36,606 nucleotides of DNA from an uncultured Myxococcales bacterium (GTDB taxonomy: Bacteria; Myxococcota_A; Polyangia; Polyangiales; Polyangiaceae). Under the pieces are notes generated by a model. It searched no databases, had not been told where the DNA came from, and saw only the letters and a program-made list of their open reading frames with translations. This document shows positions 7,983 to 16,205 of this stretch, one piece after another (the stretch's first letter is position 1; every line of letters starts with the position of its first letter). The DNA lies in the NCBI GenBank assembly GCA_937872925.1, contig CALMUT010000364.1, forward strand, positions 1 to 36,606, in the 5' to 3' direction. A program made the position numbers and the translations under genes.

Positions 7983-9611
7983 TCAGCCCCCGCCGCAGAA
8001 TTCGCCAGGGGTACCTTCAGGCGTCATGGGGCCTTCTCCACCGAAGCGCTTGCCGAGCGCCTGCGGGATGCGTCGTTCTTTCACGATCTCGCCCAGGACG
8101 TCTGCGCCTAGAGTGGGGGAGCGTTCGTAGGTGTTGTAGTCCACGTGGTACAGACCAAAGCGCGGTTCATAGCCCTCGGCCCACTCGAAATTATCGTACA
8201 GGCTCCAGTGATAGTAACCGCGCACATCCACGCCAGCGCGCTGCGCACGTTGGATCTGCTGCAAAGATCGCACGACGTTTTCTGCGCGTCGCTCGCCAAC
8301 CTCGGTGGCAATGCCGCTTTCACTGACGACCAGCGGCAGCTCCGGGTAGCGATCCGAGTAGGACTTGAGCACGGAAAACAGACCCGGCGCCCAGTACTCG
8401 TAGCCCATGGCGGGCACGCAGAAGGTCGGGTCTTTGGGCGGCAGGCACGCGCCAAAGTTGAAAGTCGAAAAACACGGTGTCACTTGCAACACCGGCACGA
8501 GGCCGTTCACGGATGTCACGCCCGCGCGGAAGTAATACTGCACGCCCAACCAATCCAGAGTCCCTTTCCAATTGGGCTGGTCTTCGTCGAGGGTCCCGTC
8601 CAAATCAGGGTCGAAGCGCCCGCTCTGCATCGCGTCCACCCACAAGAAATGGAATACGTAGACTAGCCGGTCGCGGCCCGCGACATCGTCGGGATGGTCA
8701 CTGATCTCGTTGGCGCGCGCGGGCACCCACTCCCCCGCGGAAAGCGACATGCCTACGCTCGCGGCTTGCCCGTCCGCATCTGCGTCGACGGTGTCGGCAG
8801 CCTTGATCGCATGGTACATCTTGGCGTGGGCAGACGCATAGTCGCGCACGACTGGGATGAACTTGTCCTGCAGCGAGAGTAGATAGCTCTTACCCGGCGG
8901 GAAAGAACCAATGCCGTAGGCCGCCAGCAGGTAGTTGATGGGTTCGTTTACGGTCCCCCACTCATCCACGCGGTCGCCAAAACGCTGCGCTATGAGCGTG
9001 GCATGTTCCTCCATCTCAGCGACGACTTCTGCGCCGCCTTGCGGGTGACCAAGACCGCATAAGTTGGCGTCCGTGGGGCCCGCAGCACAGTCCGGGTCCC
9101 GCGGATCATCGACCCATACCGGGTTCGAGAAGTGATGCAGCGTCACGACCGGCCGGATGCCCGCCGCGACAAGGACGTCGATGAAGTCGGAGTAGTGCTT
9201 GAGTGCGGCTTCGTCGATCTGATCGCGCTGCGGCTCGATGCGGGCCCACTCGATGCTGAACCGATAGGAGTCTAGGGCGAGAGCACTCAGGAGTTGCACG
9301 TCGGAAACGGCTTTTTCGAAGCCCTTGGAGGCATTGCCAAGGAAGCCCTTGCCCTTGCCGAGTCCGCCGTCGGCGGTGGGTTGGGTGAACAGGTACCAAT
9401 CGGTCTGCGTGTTCTGGTCTTCGATCTGCGTGGCCGCACTGGCCGCGCCAAAACGAAAGCTGCCTTTACCGTCGGGTTCCGACAAGGATCCGATACTCCC
9501 GAAGCCCTGGGTAGGCGACGGCTCTGCCTCTTCACCGCCGCAGGCCGCCGCACCCAAAACCAGACCAGAGCAGAGCAGCCGTCGGACGCAGGCACGCCAA
9601 GGCGCGGGCAC
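7983..9611 (-). CDS. glycoside hydrolase family 1 beta-glucosidase-like lipoprotein
   Basis: The product has 542 residues. The signal peptide ends LGAAAC (lipobox Cys24), followed by an acidic Ser/Pro spacer, so the enzyme is predicted on the cell envelope rather than in the cytoplasm where most bacterial GH1 enzymes act. The GH1 barrel starts at about 50 (FRFGAASAATQIE). The acid/base glutamate is in GTVNEP (Glu223) and the nucleophile in VSESG (Glu431, in place of the commoner TENG). The substrate-site block YHWSLYDNFEW (about 467-477) is conserved. Extra cysteines in two insertions (about 175-186 and 380-399) fit an exported protein. The GTG start overlaps the TAG stop of the upstream acetyltransferase (TAGTG) and has GGAG 8 nt upstream, implying translational coupling. 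The likely reaction is hydrolysis of beta-linked glucosides or related glycosides. Confidence 0.9.
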   Translation of the reverse strand: MPAPWRACVRRLLCSGLVLGAAACGGEEAEPSPTQGFGSIGSLSEPDGKGSFRFGAASAATQIEDQNTQTDWYLFTQPTADGGLGKGKGFLGNASKGFEKAVSDVQLLSALALDSYRFSIEWARIEPQRDQIDEAALKHYSDFIDVLVAAGIRPVVTLHHFSNPVWVDDPRDPDCAAGPTDANLCGLGHPQGGAEVVAEMEEHATLIAQRFGDRVDEWGTVNEPINYLLAAYGIGSFPPGKSYLLSLQDKFIPVVRDYASAHAKMYHAIKAADTVDADADGQAASVGMSLSAGEWVPARANEISDHPDDVAGRDRLVYVFHFLWVDAMQSGRFDPDLDGTLDEDQPNWKGTLDWLGVQYYFRAGVTSVNGLVPVLQVTPCFSTFNFGACLPPKDPTFCVPAMGYEYWAPGLFSVLKSYSDRYPELPLVVSESGIATEVGERRAENVVRSLQQIQRAQRAGVDVRGYYHWSLYDNFEWAEGYEPRFGLYHVDYNTYERSPTLGADVLGEIVKERRIPQALGKRFGGEGPMTPEGTPGEFCGGG

Positions 9612-10174
9612 TACTTGGGCTCCGTGGGCTCTGCGCCGTAGCTCAAACGTCGCTGCATGTGGGTCACCATATCAGGGATACCGTAACGCTCCGAGTACCC
9701 GGTGACGACGAAGCCGCGCCGAGCCCAGAAGGGGCGGTTGTCTGGCTGCTGCGAACGCGCGGACATGCAGATCATCTCGGCACCAATGGCATGTGCGTAG
9801 GACGACAGCGCAGCGAGCAACGCCGTCGCGACACCCTGGCCGCGCGCCTCGGGAATGACCGCTAGTCTGGAAAACTGCACGGTCACGCCGGAACGTGCCT
9901 GTTGCGCGGGCGGAGCGTCGAGGCTCGCCTGGTCCAAGCGCGCGCAGCCCGGCGGCACACTCACTCGCATGCAGCCGCAGGCCACACCATCGCGGACAGC
10001 CAGCAGTCCGGAGTCCCTTTCGAGGGCGGCACACGTCTCTGCCACGGTTTCGGACAGAGCGCTGGACGGGATCGGAAACGCCCGAGTCTCTTCAAAACCG
10101 CGCGCGACGATGCTCGCGAATTGCGCGGCGTCCAACGGCGTGGCCACGCGCACGATGCAGGAGGCGGACAACAC
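9611..10174 (-). CDS. GNAT-family N-acetyltransferase
   Basis: About 187 residues from the GTG at 10174. A GNAT fold is shown by a strand VQFSRLAVIPEA followed by the acetyl-CoA pyrophosphate loop ARGQGVATALL, then an AL-rich helix and a late FWARRGF motif typical of motif B. The N-terminal half begins CIVRVATPLDAAQFASIVARGF, a normal GNAT opening. The start is uncertain: GTGs at 10153 and 10147 are also in frame, no strong Shine-Dalgarno precedes any of them, and the frame is open far upstream only because it is antisense to the next gene. The stop overlaps the GTG of the GH1 gene by one base. The substrate is unknown. Confidence 0.75.
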   Translation of the reverse strand: MLSASCIVRVATPLDAAQFASIVARGFEETRAFPIPSSALSETVAETCAALERDSGLLAVRDGVACGCMRVSVPPGCARLDQASLDAPPAQQARSGVTVQFSRLAVIPEARGQGVATALLAALSSYAHAIGAEMICMSARSQQPDNRPFWARRGFVVTGYSERYGIPDMVTHMQRRLSYGAEPTEPK

Positions 10175-10313
10175 CCGGGCAAGCGTGTCCCGCCCCGCCC
10201 AGGCCCGCAATTGCGGCGCTGCAAAACCCCTGGTGGCCCGGCAAATGCTCGGCGCATTGAAGCCCCGGGCTGGACGACGCGGCCGGGAAGTGGGACCCTC
10301 GCGATCAGAGGGA

Positions 10314-11906
10314 ATGTCGTTGAGCCCACTCGAACCGGGAATTGTCCTAGCTGAGCGGTTCAGAATGGATGCGTCCGCCGAAGAAGTCGGACCCGGCGTG
10401 CTTTCGGGAATCGATCTGGAGACCCAAGCGCAGGTTATCGCCTTCGAAGTCCCAAGGGAGTGGATCAAGCCCGTGCGCCCCGGCGTGGGCACCCAACACC
10501 TGCACCTAGCTGCACTCCTGGGTGACGTGGTCACCGAGGGAAGGCATGTGTTGGTCGCAGAACGAGTGCCGGGTCCGACCCTCGCCGCCGAACTCGGGGA
10601 GCACCACTCCTGGACACCGGTTGAGTCCGTCAAATGCGCCCTGCGCATGGCAGAAGCAATTGAAACACTGCACGCGGCGGGCGCGGCCCACGGCTTCGTG
10701 CACCCCATGAGCGTTGTGGTGGCGCCGTCCGATCGTAGTGGTCCGGTCCTGACTTGGGCGCCGCCATCCGAAGCGCTACTACCGCACCGCAGCCCGGAGC
10801 GTAGCAACGCCGGCGCGCCCAGCTTCGAAGATGACGCCTGGGCAGTCGCGGCGGTGGTGCCTCCGATGTTGACCGGCGGGGCGCCCCCCGTTGTGGGCGT
10901 CGTCGGCGAAGCCGCCCTGGAAACCGCAGGCATCGAAGACCCGACGTTGCGCGGGTGCCTGGCAACTGCGCTGGCCGCAGAGCCCGAAAGACGCAGCGAC
11001 TTGCACCGTCTCAAGCGCGAGCTAGCGCGCTGGTTCGTGAGCCACGCAGGCGAACAGCCGGAACTTTCGCCAGCCACGTCGAGCATCCCACCACCGCTAC
11101 CGGCCGGCTCCAGCGAACCCCCGCCGGGCGAAGGCGCGCCCGTAGCTGCCGCCGCCAGGCCATCCACCCGTCCTCCACCCGCGGCCCCCGCGCGCGAGAG
11201 CAAAAGCAAGCGCTGGATCCCGATCCTAGCCGTAGCGGGAATTGTTGTGGGAGTCGGAGCCGCTTGGGCGGTGACCTCCATGGGCAAGAAGCCCGAAGTG
11301 CAAACCATCACGTCGACCGTGCCGGCCAAATCCGCCGAGGCGCCGCTGCCCGGAGCGGCCTCGGCCACCCAGGTGTCGCTGGCAGAGCAGCCGGTTACCA
11401 GCGAGAGCCAGGAGCTCACGGGCGACAAGACCGCCAGCTGCGTCGCGGCGCATTTGCCCAAAGGCGCATTCAATAAGTCGCCTAGTTTCGATTGGCTGTG
11501 CTCGGAAAAGGACCCACGCGAGGGCGGTGGCAAACTGCGCACTGCAGTCGTGGCCGGAGCTGGCGGTGCGGCGGTGACCGACGCCATGCGCGTGTTCTCC
11601 AAACTGGGCTGGTACGAGATGGCAGCATTTGTCATGGTGCGCAGCGGTTGCTGCCCAGCCGAAACGCCAACGATCGAGCTGCCTGAACCCGCACCCGGCT
11701 GTGATCCGATGGCGCCGGTGCTCCTCGATCTGGCCAAAGCGGTAACGGCGAGCCAATCCCTGGACGCTTCTGTCGAACGCGCCTCCAAGACTTTCGCATG
11801 CGAGGCCAAGAGCGGGCGAGCGTCCATGTTTCGCCGGACCGCGCCGCCGGCCAGCCATGAAGCGCCGGCCTTCCGCGAGCTGGTGAAAAGCCTCGCCACC
11901 GAATGA
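10314..11906 (+). CDS. membrane pseudokinase with cysteine-rich extracytoplasmic domain
   Basis: The product has 530 residues. Residues 8-243 keep the outline of a Ser/Thr protein kinase: opening GIVLAERFRM, an alphaE-like helix ending ETLHAAGAAHG, and an alphaF-like DDAWAVA. The catalytic residues are missing. The VAIK lysine position reads AFEV (about 43-46), HRD reads HGF (126-128), and DFG reads TWA (147-149). It should be unable to phosphorylate, so I call it a pseudokinase. A Pro-rich linker (250-295) leads to one membrane helix (301-320). The remaining about 200 residues, presumably periplasmic, carry six cysteines (in ASCVAA, WLCSE, SGCCP, PGCDP, FACEA), enough for three disulfides. 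ATG 10314 follows an AGAGGGA sequence. It is divergent from the GNAT gene, and the small membrane protein lies 72 bp downstream. Confidence 0.75.
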   Translation: MSLSPLEPGIVLAERFRMDASAEEVGPGVLSGIDLETQAQVIAFEVPREWIKPVRPGVGTQHLHLAALLGDVVTEGRHVLVAERVPGPTLAAELGEHHSWTPVESVKCALRMAEAIETLHAAGAAHGFVHPMSVVVAPSDRSGPVLTWAPPSEALLPHRSPERSNAGAPSFEDDAWAVAAVVPPMLTGGAPPVVGVVGEAALETAGIEDPTLRGCLATALAAEPERRSDLHRLKRELARWFVSHAGEQPELSPATSSIPPPLPAGSSEPPPGEGAPVAAAARPSTRPPPAAPARESKSKRWIPILAVAGIVVGVGAAWAVTSMGKKPEVQTITSTVPAKSAEAPLPGAASATQVSLAEQPVTSESQELTGDKTASCVAAHLPKGAFNKSPSFDWLCSEKDPREGGGKLRTAVVAGAGGAAVTDAMRVFSKLGWYEMAAFVMVRSGCCPAETPTIELPEPAPGCDPMAPVLLDLAKAVTASQSLDASVERASKTFACEAKSGRASMFRRTAPPASHEAPAFRELVKSLATE

Positions 11907-11978
11907 CATGAAAGCCCGAAGCAGAGCGGCGCAGTCCCGGGCGATCGGTGCGCGTTTGGCCGCAAGCTCCCTGCCGCC

Positions 11979-12269
11979 GTGACGGTCCTGCTCTTTGCGC
12001 TGCAAATGGCACTGGGGATCGTCGTTCCTTGGTGGATCGTGCGCCGCGACCTCACCCGCTTGGACGCGCTTCAGCTCGCGCGCGCCTGGCCATCCGTTAG
12101 TTTCTGGATGGCGATCGTTGCGTTTGGCCCCCTGGCTCTGCCGTTTCATTTCACCAAGACGCGGCGCTCGCTGTGGGGGTTTTGCCTAGGGGTCCTCTGG
12201 ACGTTCATCGCGTTCATCGCGATTGGACTGGTGGCCACCGCCGCCGCTGCCGTGCTGGGGGTCGAGTGA
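11979..12269 (+). CDS. small three-helix membrane protein, unknown function
   Basis: The product has 96 residues from a GTG start, with three predicted membrane helices (about 2-20, 40-56 and 66-90). The first loop is rich in Arg and Asp (RRDLTRLD), and a TKTRRSLWG segment sits before the third helix. By the positive-inside rule at least one of these loops is cytoplasmic. I do not recognise a family. It follows the pseudokinase by 72 bp on the same strand and may be co-transcribed with it, so a role in the same membrane complex is possible but unproven. Confidence 0.55.
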   Translation: MTVLLFALQMALGIVVPWWIVRRDLTRLDALQLARAWPSVSFWMAIVAFGPLALPFHFTKTRRSLWGFCLGVLWTFIAFIAIGLVATAAAAVLGVE

Positions 12270-12284
12270 GGCTCAGGCTGGGCA

Positions 12285-13421
12285 TCAGAACGTCCGCCGA
12301 ACCGCTCCTCCCGCTGCAAGGGTGCGGGCGATCTGCAGCAAGGTGCTCGCCTCTCGGGCGACCGCCGTCGGCCCAACCCGCTCGACCGCCGTGTGTCCAA
12401 ACAGCCCAGTGAGCAGGACTCGCACCGCCACTCTTTTTGCGAGCTTTTCCCTGAGTCGGTGCGCCTCCGTGTACGGAATGACGTCATCGTCGCGCCCATG
12501 ACAGATCACGACGGGACGAGACAAGGCGCGGATTGCTTCATCGGGCTCTGCGAAACTGAGCGCAGCCATGGCTTGTGGCAGCGCGGCTTCTGCGAGGTCA
12601 TGGGTTCCAGCGTCCACGCCAGCGCACATGAGAAACAAGGGGCGCAGCTCCACTGGCAGAGTGTCGGCCACCGAAAGCGCATGTGGCAAAAGACGACCCG
12701 GCGCCTTGAGTTCCATCTTGCCCCAGGTGCGATAGCAAAGCGCGCGCAGCGCGGTGGCGAGCGCCGGACTGTCGGCACCTGGCTTGTCCACGAAGGGAAG
12801 CAGATTGAGGAAGAGCGCGGAGCTATTGAGCGGGTCACGCGGACCGGCCACCGTGCCCGAGGGCAGCTCCAGCTCGCCGCGCACACAGTAGCGAAAGGCG
12901 GCACCCAAACTCGCGAAGCCTCCGAACAGCACGACGGCGTCCACCAAGTCCGGCGCGCGCGCCGCGAACTCCAGCGCCGGCCAAGAACCGAAACTGATGC
13001 TGAAGACCGTGATCTTCTCCGGCTCCGGCAGCCAACTCGCTAGAGCGCGACCGACCAACTCCAGGTCGTCAGCGACCGATGGGTCGACGCGCAGGTCGAG
13101 GTACCCCGGCAAGCGCGGAGCCGCCACGACGAAGCCCGCAAGAGCAAGAATGCGGCAAAACCGATCCAAACGCGGGTCGTCGGGGCCATCGAAATGCAGA
13201 CCTGGCGCGACCAGATACGCGCCGAGGGGCGTGCCCACGGGCCGGTACACATACGTCCGCAGCTCACGCACCCCTGGCGTGCGCCCCGCCTCGTCGGCCA
13301 ATCGCCCCGAAGCCGCGCCCGCGCGCAGGACGTGCGACTCCCGCGCCACGCCTTCGGGCGCGCGCCGTTGCCAGGGTCCCAGCCACCACAGCAGCTGTGC
13401 CAATGCCGTCGCTCTGCTCAC
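12285..13421 (-). CDS. alpha/beta-hydrolase fold protein
   Basis: About 378 residues from GTG 13421. The frame extends to another GTG at 13544, but the extra 41 residues are Arg/Cys-rich and not protein-like. The fold is clear: strand and oxyanion region YLVAPGLHFDGPDDPR, strand GFVVAAPRLPGY, nucleophile elbow VFSISFGSWPAL (serine at about residue 143; the first Gly of GxSxG is Ser), acid loop HGRDDDVIP and catalytic histidine in LFGHTAVE. An insertion of about 100 residues between the elbow and the acid forms a cap. A lipase, esterase or peptidase activity is possible; the substrate cannot be assigned. It converges with the small membrane protein gene, 15 bp apart. Confidence 0.75.
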   Translation of the reverse strand: MSRATALAQLLWWLGPWQRRAPEGVARESHVLRAGAASGRLADEAGRTPGVRELRTYVYRPVGTPLGAYLVAPGLHFDGPDDPRLDRFCRILALAGFVVAAPRLPGYLDLRVDPSVADDLELVGRALASWLPEPEKITVFSISFGSWPALEFAARAPDLVDAVVLFGGFASLGAAFRYCVRGELELPSGTVAGPRDPLNSSALFLNLLPFVDKPGADSPALATALRALCYRTWGKMELKAPGRLLPHALSVADTLPVELRPLFLMCAGVDAGTHDLAEAALPQAMAALSFAEPDEAIRALSRPVVICHGRDDDVIPYTEAHRLREKLAKRVAVRVLLTGLFGHTAVERVGPTAVAREASTLLQIARTLAAGGAVRRTF

Positions 13422-13574
13422 GCAGCAGCGAGTGTGCCTCAGGTCCAAGGCGCACGCGCGTGATTTATCCGCGCAGACGCTCCGCGCGCCCGGGGTCTCG
13501 ACCCGTCGACGACCTGCTTTTCTCGTGGCACACCCGACGGGCACGTCACTTTGAAGGCGCGCGGGGCGCGGGGT

Positions 13575-16205
13575 TCAGTTGAGCTGAGTGACGCTGAAGT
13601 CCGCGTAGCGAACGTTGGATTGGGAGTAATTGTAGAAGCCAAAGCGCCCAGCTTCGAAGGCTGCGCCGGCTTGTGCCGAGGTCACGCTAAAGAGGGGCGC
13701 CCCGTCGATTGTCACTTCGACCAAGGACGCCGTGTAAGTGAGCACGAACTGGTAAGTCGTGTTGCTAGCCCAACCCTTGCCGTCGCCGTAGCTCGTCGCG
13801 AGCACTTTGTAGATCGGTGACTCCGCGTGATGCCACAGCGTCCCGAGGAAATCCGTTTGGAGCCCGCTGGAGCGAGAGAGGGTCAGCCCTTCTTCCGCGA
13901 CCCCGCCCGCGTAGTTTTGCTTGGCGGCTTTCCAGCTGAGGATCAGCGCGTTGAGGTCGCTCGGGTCGTCGCCGCTGGCGCTGAGCGGCGATTGATAGCC
14001 CAACACGAAGCCGATGATGTCGTCGTCGCTCGCAGCGTCGACGGTTAGGCTCCCGGTAAGCTGGACGCCCAGGTAGTCGTCGGGAGCGATGAAAAAAGTG
14101 GGATTGCCGTTGGTCAACTGCACCACGGCGAGTCCGTCCGTGTCGGGCACCCAGGTGCCCTGGCCTTCTACGACCCAGCCTGTGTAGTCGACGGGCTGGG
14201 GGAGATTCAACTTGGTATCCGGCGTCACGCCCACATGGGACTCGGTCAAGCTGGTGATGCCGGTGCAGCCGACGTCCAAGATACAAGCGTTGAGGGAGAT
14301 GGGATTTTCGATGCCGGCGGTTTTGCAGGTTTGCTCCGCAGCGGCGCGGATGGCGTCGGGCAGATCCGCTGGCGTCGCTTCGCCCGCGGGGAACCCCGCC
14401 ACGTCGTAGTCCGCGGTGTTTCCGCCGCTGGCGTAGCTGAACAAGGACTCGCTCTGTGCGATTCGGTAGCTCGCGGCAAAGTCTGAGATCAATTGATCGT
14501 GCTTGACTGGTTGGGCGAGGGGCGTTCCGTCGCGGCGGCTGATCTCGTTGTGCCTATCGCCGTCGAAGTTGCCGAGCAGTCCTCGCACCGCGTTCTTGCG
14601 GCTGCTAGGCAGTTGTATTGACAGATCGAGATTGTTTCCATTGCCCACGCCGCGGACGCTGAGTCGCTCTCCTGTGGCCCAGGTCAGGGTCCAGTTTCCT
14701 TTGCTGTTCCGCTGTAAACTGTCGCCATTGTCGAAGAGCAGGGCGTCGCCGGGCACAGTGGCCAGAATGCCGTCGACCATGACTTCGCGTGCCGGCAGAA
14801 TGTCGAGATGGACCGTCGTGTCGCCCAGCTTCGTGGCGACGGCGGTATTGAAGGCGACGTTGGGACAGATCCCACTGCCCGGCTCTTGTCGTACCTGGAC
14901 CTGCCACGGACTTGCGTCCGTCGATTCCAGAAGTACGAATTCGCCAGCCGCCTGAAGATCGTAGAACAGACCATCGGTCGTAAACAGATGCGGGTCTCCG
15001 CGCGTGCCAGGGCTGCTGTTCGATACGGAGCCGGAGGCAGAGCCAGAGCCGCTACTGCCGATCTGCTGTAGCTGGTTCAGTCCAGGGATCGCCCCTGAGG
15101 CCGCGTTGACCAAGGAGCTGATCCAATTGCCGACCACGTGAGCCGCCACCGTTGAGCCAATCAACGTGACGACAAGGGCGGTGGTGGACCCAGCGAAAAT
15201 GGCCGGCCACGCGACGACCAACACCCCCGCGATGGTCAGTCCCGCCACCACGGACCCCAGGATGCCCTCGATGGCCAACACCTTCGCAAAAGGGCTGTCG
15301 CTGGTGCTGCAGCCTTCGGCGGCGAGCTGCGACTGCCCAACAGATTCCGTGGACGTGGTGGACTGGCCCGCCGGCGCACTGGAATGCGACCGTTCCTGAC
15401 TACAGCTCGAAAGGGCGGACGTGGAGCTGAGCGCCGGCTCCAGATCAGTTGCTGAGCTGGCGGTGCAGCGACGCAGCTTGACTTCGGCGTCGTCCAGCCA
15501 TGCCAGATCTTCGGCGGCTTGGATCATGCGCTGGAATGCCTTGGCTCCGTTGATGGCGTCCAAGCCCTGCTGCTGAATGAACGTGCGCGCGCCCGTGGCA
15601 TCGGGCTCACCCCCATCGGTGATCACGGCTTGGGCAAGGTAGGCCGTGCCTTGGTCAATCACTGCGGCGGCGGTGGCAGGGGCTCCTGCCGCTGGGAGCG
15701 GCGCGCCGAGGGACAGCTGGGTGAGCGTGCCGTCGATGTCGAGCTCCGACCACAGCAGCGCGTGACTCTTCCCGGCGACCTGCCGCGTGCGACCCAGCCA
15801 GCTTCCCCCCGCCAGCCGGATTTGAGTGGTCTGGGAGGCTGTGACCTCGCCCTTCTCCTCGTAGCTGGCCTCGACATTCGCCCCAAACTGGCTGCCTAAG
15901 ATCATCTCGATGTTGATCTGCACCCTGCCGACTGCGGCGGAGGCCGCATCGAGTAGTTCGAGTTGGATGTTCCCGTCGCGTCCCAGGTTGTAGCGGATGC
16001 TGCTGACGCCATCGATGGGCGTCGCGGGCGCCACCTCACCGGAAAGCGACTCTTCACAGCTGTAGCTCGGTACCGACGCGGGGGCCTCGGTGATGATTTT
16101 TGACGCCTGGTCACCGCAGCCTGGGATGAGCACCAGCAGCGACCCGTAAACGAGAAGCGTCAGCGCAGCTGTCAGCCGGTGCCGCAGGGGAGTGTGGGTG
16201 CTCAT
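13575..16205 (-). CDS. large lipoprotein with VWFD and thrombospondin-C-like domains
   Basis: The product has 876 residues. The signal peptide ends LIPGC (lipobox Cys30). An N-terminal module (50-245) precedes a Ser/Thr-rich, Cys-containing linker (250-305). A hydrophobic Gly/Ala-rich stretch (311-358) looks like two helices. A Gly/Ser spacer (382-398) leads to a VWFD domain that begins TRGDPHLFTTDG and ends with NAVRGLLGNFDGD (about 401-550), followed by a DYxxxxFP-type tail with cysteines. The C-terminal about 200 residues resemble the lectin-like thrombospondin C-terminal domain: DDDIIGFVLGYQS, LILSWKAAKQ and a final GRFGFYNYSQSNVRYADFSV. Both module types are adhesive or matrix proteins in animals. 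The product is predicted on the cell surface and may act in adhesion or matrix attachment. Its ATG overlaps the upstream paralogue's stop by 4 bp. Confidence 0.8.
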   Translation of the reverse strand: MSTHTPLRHRLTAALTLLVYGSLLVLIPGCGDQASKIITEAPASVPSYSCEESLSGEVAPATPIDGVSSIRYNLGRDGNIQLELLDAASAAVGRVQINIEMILGSQFGANVEASYEEKGEVTASQTTQIRLAGGSWLGRTRQVAGKSHALLWSELDIDGTLTQLSLGAPLPAAGAPATAAAVIDQGTAYLAQAVITDGGEPDATGARTFIQQQGLDAINGAKAFQRMIQAAEDLAWLDDAEVKLRRCTASSATDLEPALSSTSALSSCSQERSHSSAPAGQSTTSTESVGQSQLAAEGCSTSDSPFAKVLAIEGILGSVVAGLTIAGVLVVAWPAIFAGSTTALVVTLIGSTVAAHVVGNWISSLVNAASGAIPGLNQLQQIGSSGSGSASGSVSNSSPGTRGDPHLFTTDGLFYDLQAAGEFVLLESTDASPWQVQVRQEPGSGICPNVAFNTAVATKLGDTTVHLDILPAREVMVDGILATVPGDALLFDNGDSLQRNSKGNWTLTWATGERLSVRGVGNGNNLDLSIQLPSSRKNAVRGLLGNFDGDRHNEISRRDGTPLAQPVKHDQLISDFAASYRIAQSESLFSYASGGNTADYDVAGFPAGEATPADLPDAIRAAAEQTCKTAGIENPISLNACILDVGCTGITSLTESHVGVTPDTKLNLPQPVDYTGWVVEGQGTWVPDTDGLAVVQLTNGNPTFFIAPDDYLGVQLTGSLTVDAASDDDIIGFVLGYQSPLSASGDDPSDLNALILSWKAAKQNYAGGVAEEGLTLSRSSGLQTDFLGTLWHHAESPIYKVLATSYGDGKGWASNTTYQFVLTYTASLVEVTIDGAPLFSVTSAQAGAAFEAGRFGFYNYSQSNVRYADFSVTQLN

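Noticed and set aside
9611..12055. An 814-codon open frame on the minus strand, running over the GNAT gene and antisense to the whole pseudokinase gene
   Set aside because: Only the last about 190 codons look like a protein (GNAT). The rest is Ser/Ala/Gly/Arg-rich and antisense to a convincing gene, as expected from high third-position GC.
11226..12149. A 307-codon minus-strand frame opposite the pseudokinase
   Set aside because: Arg/His/Gly-rich composition, no motif, and it is antisense to a better gene.
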